Part shown: piece by piece, positions 24,845-34,900 of the stretch
How positions within the stretch are numbered: position 1 is the stretch's first letter
How the letters are laid out: each line of letters starts with the position of its first letter
NCBI RefSeq assembly: GCF_002902905.1
Contig: NZ_CP026124.1
Coordinates: 4,216,001-4,280,000 of the forward strand
Reading direction: 5' to 3'
Origin: Achromobacter sp. AONIH1
GTDB taxonomy: Bacteria > Pseudomonadota > Gammaproteobacteria > Burkholderiales > Burkholderiaceae_B
DNA length: 64,000 nt
The notes under the pieces: generated by a model
Database searches by the model: none
Told to the model about the DNA's origin: nothing
What the model saw: only the letters and a program-made list of their open reading frames with translations
Translations under genes and position numbers: made by a program

Positions 24845-26902
24845 TCAGTACTTGACGCTGACCCGCGCCCACACGCTGCGGCCGGGCTCATTGACCCGCG
24901 AGTGGCCGGGGAAGCCGAAGCCGGCGTCGCCGGCCAGGTTCAGGTGTTCGGCATAGGCCTTGTCGAACAGGTTGTCCACGCCCAGCGACAGCTTGACCTG
25001 CTTGCTGATGGCATAGCCCGCGTTCAGCGAGAACACGCCGAAGCCCGCGCTGGGGCCGAAGTCCTGGCCGACCACGTTGCCGCTGTTGAGCGCGTAGCGC
25101 TTCTGCGGCGCGACCAGGCGCCAGAGCGCGCCGGCGGACCAGACGCCGTCGTCGTAAGCGGCGCTGAGCTTGGCTTCCAGCGGCGGGATCTGGGGCAGGG
25201 CGCGGCCGTCGCTGCGGTTCTCGCCCCAGGCATAGGCCAGGGTGGCGCCCAGGGTCCACGACGGCGCGACCTTCCACGACGCGCCCAGCTCGCCGCCGGC
25301 GATGCGCGCGTTCACGTTCGAAGCCTGCGAGGTCGGTCCCATCATGCCGCCCGGGCGGTAGTCGAACAGGATGAAGTCCCGCACGTAGCCGGCATAGCCG
25401 GACACCCAGGCGTCGACCTTGTCGCCGCGGTACTGCATGCCCACATCCAGCTGCGTGGTCTTTTCGGGCTTGATCGCGTCGAAGGCGTTGACCGAGCCGG
25501 CCGGACCCCTGCCGGGCGAGAACAGCTCCCAATAGTCGGGGAAGCGCTGCACATGGCCCAGGCCCACATACCAGGTGGCCGGCAGGTTCTCCAGGTCCTG
25601 CTCGTAGCGCAGGAAGCCGCTGGGCAGCGTGCTGTCGCGGCGCTGGCCGGCGGTGGGATTGGGCATCATCATCATGTGGCCCGAGGTGGGACGGAAGTCC
25701 TTGGCCGAAGCCCGGTCCACGCGCGCGCCGCCGATCAGGCGGCCACGTTCGGAGGCGCGCCAGGTTAGTTCCGAGAACAGGCCGACGTTGCTGAATTCGG
25801 CGTCCTTTTCCCACGACTGGTTGCGATACGAGTTCGTGTCGGTGCCGCTGCGGCCACGGTGGCGGCTCTGCTGGAAGTCCAGACCGCCGGTCATGGACAG
25901 CGCATCGGCCAGCTTGAGCGTGGCGGCGACGCGGCCGCCCCAGGTGGCGCGGTCCACGTCGGCGGCCATGGCCATCGGCATGGGACCGTTCGGATCGGGC
26001 CGGCGCAGCGTGTAGTTGTCCATCACATGGTCGGCGTAGTTGTAGTAGAGCTGGGCCTCGATCTTTTCCAGCGTGGCGCCGAGGTTGCGCTTCTCGAAGC
26101 GCAGCCCGAAGCTCTCGCGCTTGAACTTCGAGCCGTCCATGCCCCGGCCGGCGTAACGCGCCTCGCCGTCGCCGGCGCCGGCGGTCAGCTCGAACAGCGT
26201 GTCGGCGTCCGGCGTGAAGCCCAGGGCCAGGTCGGTGTTCCACTTGTCCCAGCGCGAGGGCACGCGCAGGCCGTTGCCGTCCTTGTAGTCCTGCGAGTGC
26301 GAGTGGTTGCCGGTGACGCGCACGTAGACGCTTTCGTTGCCGGCGGTGAAGTCGGCGGTCTGGTCATTGCGGCCGAACGAGCCGCCAGTCAGGCTGCCGT
26401 CGAAGCGCACGCCGGCCTCGGTGAAGCGCGGCGTGTCGCGGTCGAAGCGCACGGTGCCGGCCGAGGCGCCGGGACCCCACAGCACGGTCTGCGGTCCCTT
26501 GATGACGGTGAGCTGGTCGAAGGTCTCGGGCGAGATATAGGAGCTGGGCGCGTCCATGCGCGCCGGGCAGGCGCCGGGCATGGCGCTGCCGTTGGTCAGG
26601 ATGTTCAGGCGCGAACCGAACATGCCGCGCAGCACCGGATCGCCGTTGGTGCCGCCATTGCGGATGGCCGAGAAGCCGGGAATGGTCTTCAGGTAGTCGG
26701 TGCCGTCGCTGGCCGGCAGCGGCTGGCGCGGCGTCTTGGGATTGGTGATGAAGGTCAGCGGCGAATCGGGCGCGACGGCGGTGATGACCACCGGATCCAT
26801 GTCGAAGGCGGGCGCCTGCTGGGCGCGGGCGGCGGGGAAGATGGCGGCCAGGGCCGTGGCCAGCGCCAGGGCGCGGGGAAATTCGAAACTCGGGTTCTGC
26901 AT
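24845..26902 (-). CDS. TonB-dependent copper receptor (OprC/NosA type)
   Basis: This 685-residue outer-membrane receptor has a signal peptide (residues 1-28, ending AARAQ), a plug domain with SPETFDQLTVIKGPQTVLWG, and a 22-strand-type barrel ending in the aromatic SVWARVSVKY. The copper-site pattern Cys112-x3-Met116 (ACPARMD) corresponds to the CxxxM site of Pseudomonas OprC. Methionine clusters (GHMMMMPNP, GPMPMAMA) and a GMMGP loop add metal ligands. The start was chosen directly before the signal peptide. A DUF2946 gene lies 153 bases upstream on the same strand. Copper is also needed by denitrification enzymes. Confidence 0.93.
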   Translation of the reverse strand: MQNPSFEFPRALALATALAAIFPAARAQQAPAFDMDPVVITAVAPDSPLTFITNPKTPRQPLPASDGTDYLKTIPGFSAIRNGGTNGDPVLRGMFGSRLNILTNGSAMPGACPARMDAPSSYISPETFDQLTVIKGPQTVLWGPGASAGTVRFDRDTPRFTEAGVRFDGSLTGGSFGRNDQTADFTAGNESVYVRVTGNHSHSQDYKDGNGLRVPSRWDKWNTDLALGFTPDADTLFELTAGAGDGEARYAGRGMDGSKFKRESFGLRFEKRNLGATLEKIEAQLYYNYADHVMDNYTLRRPDPNGPMPMAMAADVDRATWGGRVAATLKLADALSMTGGLDFQQSRHRGRSGTDTNSYRNQSWEKDAEFSNVGLFSELTWRASERGRLIGGARVDRASAKDFRPTSGHMMMMPNPTAGQRRDSTLPSGFLRYEQDLENLPATWYVGLGHVQRFPDYWELFSPGRGPAGSVNAFDAIKPEKTTQLDVGMQYRGDKVDAWVSGYAGYVRDFILFDYRPGGMMGPTSQASNVNARIAGGELGASWKVAPSWTLGATLAYAWGENRSDGRALPQIPPLEAKLSAAYDDGVWSAGALWRLVAPQKRYALNSGNVVGQDFGPSAGFGVFSLNAGYAISKQVKLSLGVDNLFDKAYAEHLNLAGDAGFGFPGHSRVNEPGRSVWARVSVKY

Positions 26903-27055
26903 GACGGTGCGTCTCTGTCTTTGCATGTCGGACGGCCGCGCGCGTGCCGACGCCGCGCGCGCGGGTCGTGGACCGTGAATGCGGCGCAAGGCGGCGAAAG
27001 GCAGGCGGAGGGTACGGCGGCCGGAAAAGCGCGCGGGCGCGCGCGGATCGTGCGA

Positions 27056-27541
27056 TCAGGCCAGGGACGGGACAGGCGGGGCGCGCGGCCCCAGCGGCGG
27101 GCCGGCCGCGGGCAGCGGCGGCAGGGACAGCGGCGCCGGCGGCGCGACCGAGGCCACGGCGGCGGCGGGCAAGGCCGGCAGATAGGGCAGCGGCGGCAGG
27201 TCCAGGGTCTGGTGCGCCACCATCCAGAACGGGCATTCCTGGGCGGCGTCATCGGCCTGGCCGGCGTGTCCGCCGTCGCGCGGATCGGACATCGCGGACA
27301 TGTCGGACATGGCCGGGGATGGCGCGCGCGCGTCCATCAGCGCCGTCATCACGCTGGGCGGACCGCCGGCGGCCGAGCAGAAGCTGATCTGCAGGCGGCC
27401 CTGGCGCAGCGCGGCGGCGTCCGGCATGTAGCCGACCGGCACCAGCGCGCGCAGCACGGTCGCCAAGGCGAGCAGGCACAGCAGGAAGCGTGCGTGCGAT
27501 CCCGTGGCGAGGCGTGACGGCGGATTGGACATGCGTCGCAT
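27056..27541 (-). CDS. DUF2946 family protein, probably copper-linked
   Basis: This protein of up to 161 residues has a membrane or signal segment (FLLCLLALATVLRALVPVGYMP) and a conserved cysteine after it (ISFCSA). A histidine/methionine-bearing middle follows (AMSDMSAMSDPRDGGH), then CPFW and a long Pro/Leu/Ala-rich tail. DUF2946 proteins commonly accompany TonB-dependent copper receptors, as here, and may be periplasmic copper binders. The second ATG at 27532 is an equally good start; no clear ribosome binding site was seen for either. Confidence 0.8.
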   Translation of the reverse strand: MRRMSNPPSRLATGSHARFLLCLLALATVLRALVPVGYMPDAAALRQGRLQISFCSAAGGPPSVMTALMDARAPSPAMSDMSAMSDPRDGGHAGQADDAAQECPFWMVAHQTLDLPPLPYLPALPAAAVASVAPPAPLSLPPLPAAGPPLGPRAPPVPSLA

Positions 27542-27713
27542 TCTATCTGATACACGCTCTGAGACGCGCGTGGGCGGCGCAGCCGCGCAGGCCGCGCTTG
27601 CGCTGCGTCATGGCGCACGCGCGCCGGCGCGCCGCGCGCTATAGTCACGCAAACGCGCGGGGCGTCCGGCCTGCCTGACGTCCCGCCGCATACAGACGGG
27701 GATCCCACGCGCA

Positions 27714-29117
27714 ATGAACATCAGATTGCTGGCCGGCGCGGCCGCCATCGCGGCCGCCGCCGTGCTGGCCTATGGCGGCTATCAGCTGCTGCCGCAAGGG
27801 CCGGCGCTGACGCGCAGCGAAGTGATCGGCGAGCTGGACGGCCCGCCGCTGGCGGCGCATGCGCGCGCCGACCTGTACCGCTACGGCGAGCGCCAGCTGC
27901 TGGTCGGCACGATGAGCAAGGCGAGCTGGGATCCGGCCGGACTGGCGCGCGCGCAGGTGCTGGACGCCGATGAGCCGGGTTTGCAGGCGCTCGCGCGCGG
28001 GCAGCGCGCCGCGATGGCGCAGACAGGCGCGGTCGACGGCGGGCAGGCCCAGGCCGATGCGCCGGATCCGGCCGTGTCCGCCTTCGCGGCCAGCGGGGCG
28101 CGCAGCCTGGTCTACAGCGGCGATGGCACCGGGGTCTTCACGCTGCGCGCCTCGATCGCCGCCGACGCCGGCGCCGGGCTGGTCAGCACGCCGCAAGGCC
28201 GCACGTTGTTCCTGGTGACCGAGGCGCTGCATCGGTCCGGCTCGGATCAGCCCCAGGCCGCCGGCGGGGTCTTTCGTTCCGAGGACCAGGGGCTGCGCTG
28301 GTCCTACGATGCCCAGGTCGCGCTGGGCGCGCCCGAACGGCGCGCGCTGTTCCTCAGCGAGACGCGGGCGGTGGCGCTGGAATCGCGCGACGGCGGAGAG
28401 CGGCTGCTCTATACCGAGGATGGCGCCCGGCGCTGGCAGGCGGCGACCATCATGGAACAGGTGTGGCCGGATGCCGGCGCCTACGGCAAGGCCTTCGACG
28501 CGCAGGCCGAAAGGACGCGTGGACTGGGGCAGGCGGACCGGCTGGAATATCGCTGGTCGCTGTATTCGCTGGGCGAAACGCAGGCCGTCGGCTGGAGCTG
28601 GCGCGTGCGCGTGCAGACCGGCGCGCAAGCGCCGCAGCTCATCGAGACGCGCCGTTTCGAGATCGCCTTCCAGGACGGCGCGCCTCCGGCCTTCCGCATC
28701 CAGCAGGCGGCGGCGCCGGCGCCGTTCCAGGACGCGTCAGGCGCATCCCGTGCTGACGCGGGCGGCGCGCTGCGCCAGGCGTCGGGCGGCCAGATCTATC
28801 AGCTGGACCCGGCGTCCCGGGAATGGCATGGCGTGGCCGCCGCGCCCCTGCTGCGGGGCACGCCCAGCCGTATCGGCCGGGCCTGGTTCGGGCGCGAGGG
28901 CTGGATGGTGCTGGCCTGCGCCGAGCTGCTGTTCTCGCCCGAGGGCGGCACCTGCGCCTATTTCCATACCCGTGACCAGGGCCGCAACTGGCGGCCGTTC
29001 CAGCTGTCGCCTGGCCAGGAAGGGGGATTGCTCGGCCTTGACGAAGCCGGCGAGGGCGTGCTGACGCTCGCGCTGCGCGAGGGCCGGACGGCGATCCTGC
29101 GCTATCCGCTGGATTGA
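27714..29117 (+). CDS. Exported Asp-box (BNR-repeat) beta-propeller-like protein
   Basis: This 467-residue protein of unknown function begins with a hydrophobic segment (about residues 5-25) that could be a signal peptide or anchor. At least three Asp-box motifs (SxDxGxxW) are visible: SEDQGLRWSYD, TEDGARRWQAA and TRDQGRNWRPF. These occur in beta-propellers such as sialidases, sortilins and photosystem assembly factors. No sialidase arginine triad was recognised, so enzyme activity is not claimed. It is followed 76 bases later by an SH3-like gene. Confidence 0.72.
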   Translation: MNIRLLAGAAAIAAAAVLAYGGYQLLPQGPALTRSEVIGELDGPPLAAHARADLYRYGERQLLVGTMSKASWDPAGLARAQVLDADEPGLQALARGQRAAMAQTGAVDGGQAQADAPDPAVSAFAASGARSLVYSGDGTGVFTLRASIAADAGAGLVSTPQGRTLFLVTEALHRSGSDQPQAAGGVFRSEDQGLRWSYDAQVALGAPERRALFLSETRAVALESRDGGERLLYTEDGARRWQAATIMEQVWPDAGAYGKAFDAQAERTRGLGQADRLEYRWSLYSLGETQAVGWSWRVRVQTGAQAPQLIETRRFEIAFQDGAPPAFRIQQAAAPAPFQDASGASRADAGGALRQASGGQIYQLDPASREWHGVAAAPLLRGTPSRIGRAWFGREGWMVLACAELLFSPEGGTCAYFHTRDQGRNWRPFQLSPGQEGGLLGLDEAGEGVLTLALREGRTAILRYPLD

Positions 29118-29193
29118 GCGTAGGGGGCGGCCGCTACACTGCGGTATTGCCCGGTGCATTGCGCGGCGGGCCGCAACATTTGCCGGAGCCTTC

Positions 29194-29523
29194 ATGCTGC
29201 ACGTCATCGTCACCACCGCCCACGCCAACGAGGGCCTTTTTCCGACCTACCCGCAGGGCACAGCCGTGGACTTGCTGGCGCCCTGCGACGAGTTCTTCGA
29301 CTGGCATGCCTGCCGCATCCAGGGACGCGACACCTATGTCTACGTCCACATGCTGCGCGACGGCGCGCTCGCGGCGGACTACAACCCGACCGAACTGGAC
29401 GTGGCGCCGGGCGATCACCTGGAGGTGCTGGGCATCCAGGGCGCCTGGCTGCATGCGCGCGATGCGGCGCGTGGCCGCAGCGGATGGATTCCGGCCGAGA
29501 AGACGCGCACTGTGACGGCCTGA
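29194..29523 (+). CDS. SH3-like domain protein
   Basis: This 109-residue protein appears to hold one or two small beta-barrel SH3-like units, judged from GDHLEVLGIQGAWLHARDAARGRSGWIPAEK in its second half, where the GW(I)PAE ending is typical of SH3 folds. There is no signal peptide or membrane segment. CCGGAG precedes the ATG. Its function is unknown. It could form a unit with the Asp-box gene upstream, but a regulatory link to the downstream signalling genes is not evident. Confidence 0.7.
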   Translation: MLHVIVTTAHANEGLFPTYPQGTAVDLLAPCDEFFDWHACRIQGRDTYVYVHMLRDGALAADYNPTELDVAPGDHLEVLGIQGAWLHARDAARGRSGWIPAEKTRTVTA

Positions 29524-29648
29524 AGCCTGCCCGCGTGGCACCTGTCACGCCGGGGTCATCTGCCCGACCTACCATGCGCCAGTTTTCAATTCCGCCTTGC
29601 TTCGGGCAAGGTCGACAAGGAACGGCATGCTTGGGTCGCGGTCTGGTT

Positions 29649-30326
29649 ATGTCCGGCGCGTTGAGGATATCGCGGGCAATGGCGCTGGCCTTGCCGTTGG
29701 CGCTGACTGGCGCGCTGGCGGCGCCGTCGGCGGCACGGGCCGTCGCGCCCTCGGATGCGCGGCAGGGGTTCGACATTCCCGCCCAGGATCTGCGCGCGGC
29801 GCTGGAAGCTTTCGACACCGCGACGGGCATTTCGGTGCTGTATGGATCGGACCTGTCCGCTGGACGCCGGTCGTCGGCGCTGCGCGGACACTATGCGCCG
29901 GACGCGGCGCTGCGTCTGTTGCTGGAGGGCACGGGCCTGATCGCGCAGGCGGTCGGCGACAAGGCTTTCGTGCTGCGGCCCACGCCCAGCGCGCAGTCCG
30001 GCGGCGCGGTGTCGGCGCAGGCGCGGCATCGCCGGGCCTTCGAGGCGCAGTTGCAGCAGCGCGTGCTGGACGCCCTGTGCCGGCAGCCGGCCAGCGCGCC
30101 GGGCATCTACCGCGCGGCGCTGGCGCTGCGGGTCGACCGGCAAGGGCAGATCGGTTCGGTGCGCCTGCTGGATTCCACGGGCAGCGCGGCGCGCGACGCG
30201 GCGATACGCGCGGCCTTGCAGGGCTTGCCGGTGGGCGAGCCGTCCGGCGATCCGGGCAAGGCCTACGTGGTGCTGGTGTTGCCGCGCGAGAGCCGCAAGC
30301 CGGCGGACTGCGCCAGCGCGCCCTAG
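29649..30326 (+). CDS. Periplasmic STN plus TonB-C domain signalling protein (VreA-like)
   Basis: The 225-residue protein has a signal peptide (1 to about 32) and then an STN domain (about 38-90: FDIPAQDLRAALEAFDTATG, ALRLLLEGTGL), the signalling domain of TonB-dependent transducers. Where a receptor plug and barrel would follow, there is instead a TonB C-terminal-like domain (about 125-215: RVLDALCRQP, DAAIRAALQGLPVG). This two-domain layout recalls VreA of Pseudomonas. It should contact the FecR-like protein two genes downstream. AAGGA at 29617-29621 is well placed for an in-frame TTG at 29631, a plausible alternative start. Confidence 0.85.
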   Translation: MSGALRISRAMALALPLALTGALAAPSAARAVAPSDARQGFDIPAQDLRAALEAFDTATGISVLYGSDLSAGRRSSALRGHYAPDAALRLLLEGTGLIAQAVGDKAFVLRPTPSAQSGGAVSAQARHRRAFEAQLQQRVLDALCRQPASAPGIYRAALALRVDRQGQIGSVRLLDSTGSAARDAAIRAALQGLPVGEPSGDPGKAYVVLVLPRESRKPADCASAP

Positions 30327-30366
30327 CTTGCTCGCTTGCATTCCTTGCACCCTGCACGGAGCGCGG

Positions 30367-30885
30367 ATGAGCGCTCCCGGATTCTCCGCGTTGCGCGACC
30401 TGATCGTGCAGCGCTATGACGACCTCAAGCGCCGCCTCACGCACCGGCTCGGCTCGGCCGATCTGGCGGGCGAGGCGCTGCACGATACCTGGCTGCGTCT
30501 TGAACAGTCGCAGCCCGACGGGACGCAGACGCAGGCGGTGAAGACGCCGCTGGCCTATGTCATGCGGATGGCGTCGAACGCCGCCGTGGACCGTATCCGT
30601 TCGGAGCACCGCCATCTGAGCGGCACGGAACTGGATCTGCTGGTCGACGAACTGGTGGACCAGAATCCCGGTCCGGCGCGCCAGGCGATGGGGCGGGCCG
30701 AGCTGGAGGCCCTGTCCAGCGTGATCGACGCCATGCCCGCGCGGCGGCGCGAGATCCTGATCGCCGTGCGCGTGCACGAGATGCCCTTGCAGGACGCAGC
30801 CCGCCATTTCGGCATTTCGCCGCGCGTGGTCAGCCGCGAACTGAAGGCGGCGCACGATTTCTGCGCGGCACGGATGGGACGTTGA
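30367..30885 (+). CDS. ECF sigma factor, FecI/VreI type
   Basis: This 172-residue sigma factor has region 2 (about residues 13-80: DLIVQRYDDLKRRLTHRLG, DTWLRLEQ) and region 4 (about 115-168: VIDAMPARRREILIAVRVHEMPLQDAARHFGIS in outline). The layout fits the iron-starvation ECF subgroup controlled by FecR proteins. GGAG lies seven bases before the chosen ATG; an in-frame ATG at 30328 lies upstream without such support. It is four bases from the FecR-type gene, and the haemagglutinin gene downstream is the likely target. Confidence 0.93.
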   Translation: MSAPGFSALRDLIVQRYDDLKRRLTHRLGSADLAGEALHDTWLRLEQSQPDGTQTQAVKTPLAYVMRMASNAAVDRIRSEHRHLSGTELDLLVDELVDQNPGPARQAMGRAELEALSSVIDAMPARRREILIAVRVHEMPLQDAARHFGISPRVVSRELKAAHDFCAARMGR

Positions 30886-30887
30886 CC

Positions 30888-31838
30888 ATGCGTCACCTGT
30901 TTGGCGCCCGGCCGGGCTCGGAGATCGATCGCATCGCGCGGGAGTGGGTGCAGCGCGTCGCGCTGCGGCAGATGACGGCGGCGCAGGCCGATGCCTTGCG
31001 CCAGTGGTGCCAGGCGGACCCCAGGCATGGCGCGGCCTTCGCCGAGGCGCATCGGCTGTGGCAGGGCATGGCGCCGGCGGCGGCGCTGAGCGAGGCGCGC
31101 GGCCGCGAGCGGCGTCTGTCGCGTCCGGCGCGTCGCGCCTTTCTCGGCGCGGGCCTGGCGTGCGCCGCGACGGGGGCGGGCGTGGCCGTGGTTGCGCCGC
31201 CATTCGGCCTGTGGCCGTCCTGGCGCGAATTGGGCGCCGACTATCGCACCGCCAAGGGCGAGCAGCGCCGCGTCGTATTGCCGGGGGCCGCCGTGCTGGA
31301 TCTGAACACGCGCACCAGCGTCGCGCTGCGCGCCGCCGGCGTCGAGCTGATCAGCGGCGAGGCCGCGATCTCGCTGGCCGGCGCGAGCAGTCCGTTCACC
31401 GTCAGCGCGGCCGGCGGCCGCGTCATGGCGCGGGACGCGGTTTTCGAACTGCGGCACACCGACGGCAGCGTCTGCGTGACCTGCCTGTCCGGCGCGGTCG
31501 AGGTGGCGCTGGCGAGCGGCGGCGCGACCCTGGCGGCGGCGCAGCAGCTGGTCTATGACGCGGCGGGCCTGCAGCCCGCGCGCGCGCTGGATGCCGACGA
31601 TCTGCCGGCCTGGCGCGATGGCTTCCTGCGCTTCCGGCAGGCGCCCTTGGCCGAGGTGCTGGACGAGATCAACCGCTATCGCTCCGGCCGCGTCATCCTG
31701 ATGGCGCAATCGCTGGCCGCCAGGCCCGTCAGCGTGCGGGTGGAGCTGGCGCGGCTGGACACGGCCATCGCGCAGATTCGCGAGAACTTCCAGCTCGACG
31801 CCACCGCCTTGCCCGGCGGCGTGCTGCTGCTGGGTTGA
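30888..31838 (+). CDS. FecR-type anti-sigma factor / signal transducer
   Basis: This 316-residue inner-membrane protein has a cytoplasmic N-terminal DUF4880 domain (about 8-55: REWVQRVALRQMTAAQADALRQW) that should bind the sigma factor, a single membrane segment near residues 83-105, a periplasmic FecR domain (about 120-215: AKGEQRRVVLPGAAVLDLNTRTS) and a small STN-like C-terminal domain (FRQAPLAEVLDEINRY). It should receive the signal from the periplasmic STN protein. An in-frame TTG at 30882 overlaps the sigma gene stop and is an alternative start. Confidence 0.93.
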   Translation: MRHLFGARPGSEIDRIAREWVQRVALRQMTAAQADALRQWCQADPRHGAAFAEAHRLWQGMAPAAALSEARGRERRLSRPARRAFLGAGLACAATGAGVAVVAPPFGLWPSWRELGADYRTAKGEQRRVVLPGAAVLDLNTRTSVALRAAGVELISGEAAISLAGASSPFTVSAAGGRVMARDAVFELRHTDGSVCVTCLSGAVEVALASGGATLAAAQQLVYDAAGLQPARALDADDLPAWRDGFLRFRQAPLAEVLDEINRYRSGRVILMAQSLAARPVSVRVELARLDTAIAQIRENFQLDATALPGGVLLLG

Positions 31839-31899
31839 TTCGCCCGCGCCGCGCCCGCTGGCGAGAGCCTGCCATCCGCAAGGGGCGCATCTTTCTCAA

Positions 31900-31914
31900 T
31901 GTGGTCCGACCACA
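31900..31914. promoter_or_regulatory. Perfect palindrome in the haemagglutinin leader region
   Basis: TGTGGTC-C-GACCACA is a perfect 7-bp inverted repeat followed by seven A residues, 59 bases before the haemagglutinin ATG. It looks like an operator. The A run and the next bases (AAAAAAACC), then CGTC at 31937-31940, could serve as an ECF-type -35/-10 pair with about 15-base spacing, but this is a weak match made by eye. Confidence 0.4.
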
Positions 31915-31972
31915 AAAAAACCGTCTGCTTTTCCCGCGTCGATCCGTCTAGGTAGACAAGGAGGGCGCTGGC

Positions 31973-34900
31973 ATGGGACGCCGGCGCTCGCAATCGCGGC
32001 ATGCGCGGGCGAGATCCGCATGCGGCGTTCTTTGGAGATGGGTGGCGATGAGCAAGCGCGGGCAAGGCAGGATTACTTTGAATGCGGGCGTCAGGCAAGC
32101 GGCCGTGCCGCTGGCGCCGCTGGCGCAGGCGCTAGCGCTGATGCTGGCGGCCGGCGGCGTCCAGGCCGCGCCGGCCGCCTTCAGCCCCGGCTGGTTCGCC
32201 GCCAAGGGCGCGGCGCAGGCGCAGACGCAGGCCAGCGGCCGGTTGCCCGACGGCAGCGTGGCGGGCATTCCGACGGCGGCGCGGCAGCAGACGCAGTCGC
32301 GCCAGCAATTGCAGCAGTCGCTCGGCAACCTGAACCGCACGGCGGCGGCCATCGCCGCGCAGCAGGCGGCGCAGGCCGCCGCGCGCCAGGCCGCGGGCAA
32401 TGCCGCCCCGGCCGTGCCGGACGGGCTGGCCGCCGGCGGGTTGCAGATCGACACGCAGGCGCTCACGCGTGGTTGGACCCATGCCGAGGCGCCCAAGTCC
32501 AGCACCGAGAACGGCCGCAGCACCGTCACCATCAACCAGACCGCCGACCGCGCCATTCTTAACTGGCAGACATTCAACGTCGGCCGCGACACCACGGTGG
32601 ACTTCCGCCAGCAGGCCGAGTGGGCGGTGCTGAACCGGGTCAACGACCCGGCCGGCCGTCCCAGCCAGATCCAGGGGCAGATCAAGGCGCCGGGCACGGT
32701 GCTGATCGTCAACCGCAATGGCGTGGTGTTCGACGGCGCCAGCCAGGTCAACGTGCGCAACCTGGTGGCCGCCGCTGGCAGGATCAGCGACGAGCAGTTC
32801 CGCGAGCGCGGGCTGTATGGCGCGCAAGGCTCGGAACCCAGCTTCACCGACGCGCTGGGCAAGGTCGAGGTCAGGCCGGGCGCGCGCATCGATACGCACG
32901 CGCCGGGCAGCGTCACGCAGGGCGGCGGCTATGTGCTGCTGCTGGGCGGCGAGGTGCACAACGCCGGCGCGATCAGCGCGCCGCGCGGGCAGGCGCAGCT
33001 TGCCGCCGGCGACAGCTTCATCATCCGGCGCGGCGTGGGCACCAGCGAGAACACCCTGTCGACCACGCGGGGCAACGAGATCGCGCCGCGCCTGGCGGCG
33101 AACCAGGATGGCGGCCTGGTACGCAACACCGGCCTGATCGTGGCGGCCGAGGGCGACGTGACGCTGGCCGGACGCCAGGTGCGCCAGGAAGGCGTGGCGC
33201 TGGCCACGACCACCACGCGCACGCGCGGCACCATCCACCTGCTGAATTCGGCCTCCGACGCCAAGGGCAGCATCGTGCTGGCGCCGGAATCGGTCACGGC
33301 GGTGCTGATCGATGACGACGGCAGCACGGCGCTGGATAGCCAGCGCAACGCGCTGATCAAGGAGTCGGCCGAGCAGGACCTGCTGCGCCACCGCCAGGCG
33401 CCGGGCGCGTTCGACAACCTGTCACGCCTGTCGGACCGGCGCGACCAGTCGCGCATCGAGATCGTCAGCGGCGGCGACATCCAGTTCCAGGGCGGCTCGC
33501 TGGCGCTGGCCACGGGCGGGCAGATCGCGGCCACGGCGGCGCGGCGCGGCTTCGTGGCGCAGGGCGCCGAGCTGGACGTGGCCGGCGCGGTGGGCGTGCG
33601 GATCGCGATGGCGTCCAACAGCGTCAAGATCAACGTGCAGGGCAACGAGCTGCGCGACGCGCCCAACAACCGCGACGCGGCCAAGCTGTTCAACGGCGAG
33701 CTGTGGGTGGACCGGCGCAGCCTGATCCCGGTGGCGGCGGGCGTGGGCGGCTACGAGGGCGAGCGCTGGTACACGGCCGGCGGCCTGCTGGAGGTGGGCG
33801 GCTACCTGGCCAACCTGGGCCACGGCATCGGGGAATGGGCGGCGCAGGGCGGCACGGTGACGCTGGGCGGCAAGGAAGTGGTGGCGCAGGCGGGCTCGCG
33901 GATGAACCTGGCCGGCGGCACGCTGGACGTGGCCGAGGGCGTGATCAACCTGAGCTGGCTGCGCGGCGCGGACGGACGTTTGTACGAAGCCTCCAGCGCG
34001 CCGGCGGACCGGGTCTACGCCGGCCTGTACCGGGGCTACGAGGACCTGCACGGCCGCTGGGGCGAGAAGGCCACGCGGCGTTTCCTGAACCCGGTGCTGG
34101 CGCCAAGCACGCGGCGCGAGGCCGGCTACACGGTGGGCCGGGACGCGGGTCGGCTGGTGCTGTCGGCGCCCACCGCCGTGGTGGAAAGCGAGATCGTCGC
34201 CACGGTGTATGACGGCGCGCGCCAGACGCAGGCGCGGGCGGCCGGGACCGACGGCTACGGCCAGAGCCAGTTGGCGGTGGCGCGCGCCGGCGGGCTGGCG
34301 CTGGGCAACTACGGCGCGCTGGGCCGGGTCAACGTCTTCAATACCGACGTCAGGCTCGGCCGCTACGCCGATATCACCTTGGCGATGGCGGCGGGCGACG
34401 CGCTGGCGGCCGAGCGCGTCGGCACGCTGTGGCTGGACAGCGCGCGGCTGTCCGACATGGGCCTGGGCGTACTGGATCTGGCGACCGGCGGCGCGCTGAC
34501 GGTGGCCCAGGTGGTGGCGCTGGCCGACGGCGGACACGCGGCGCTGACGGCGGGCCGGATCGATGCACAGGCTGGCATCACGGCGCGGGGCGGGGCCATC
34601 ACGCTGAGCAACACCTTCGTGTCGCCAGACGCGAGCGTCAAGGCGCGCGCGCTGTCCAAGGCGGGCGAGGCGCCGGCCATCGTGCTACGCGAGGGCGCGG
34701 CGCTGGACGTGAGCGGCCGCTGGGCGGACCTGCAAGGCAAGGGCGTGGCCTCGCCGTGGCTGGGCCGGCTCGACGGCGGCCGCGTGACGCTGGACTCGCC
34801 GCATGGCATCGCGGTGGCGGCGGGCTCGCTGATCGATGTGTCTTCGGGCGGCGCGGTGCTGCACAGGGGCGAGACGCGCGCGGGCAAGGGCGGCGACGTC

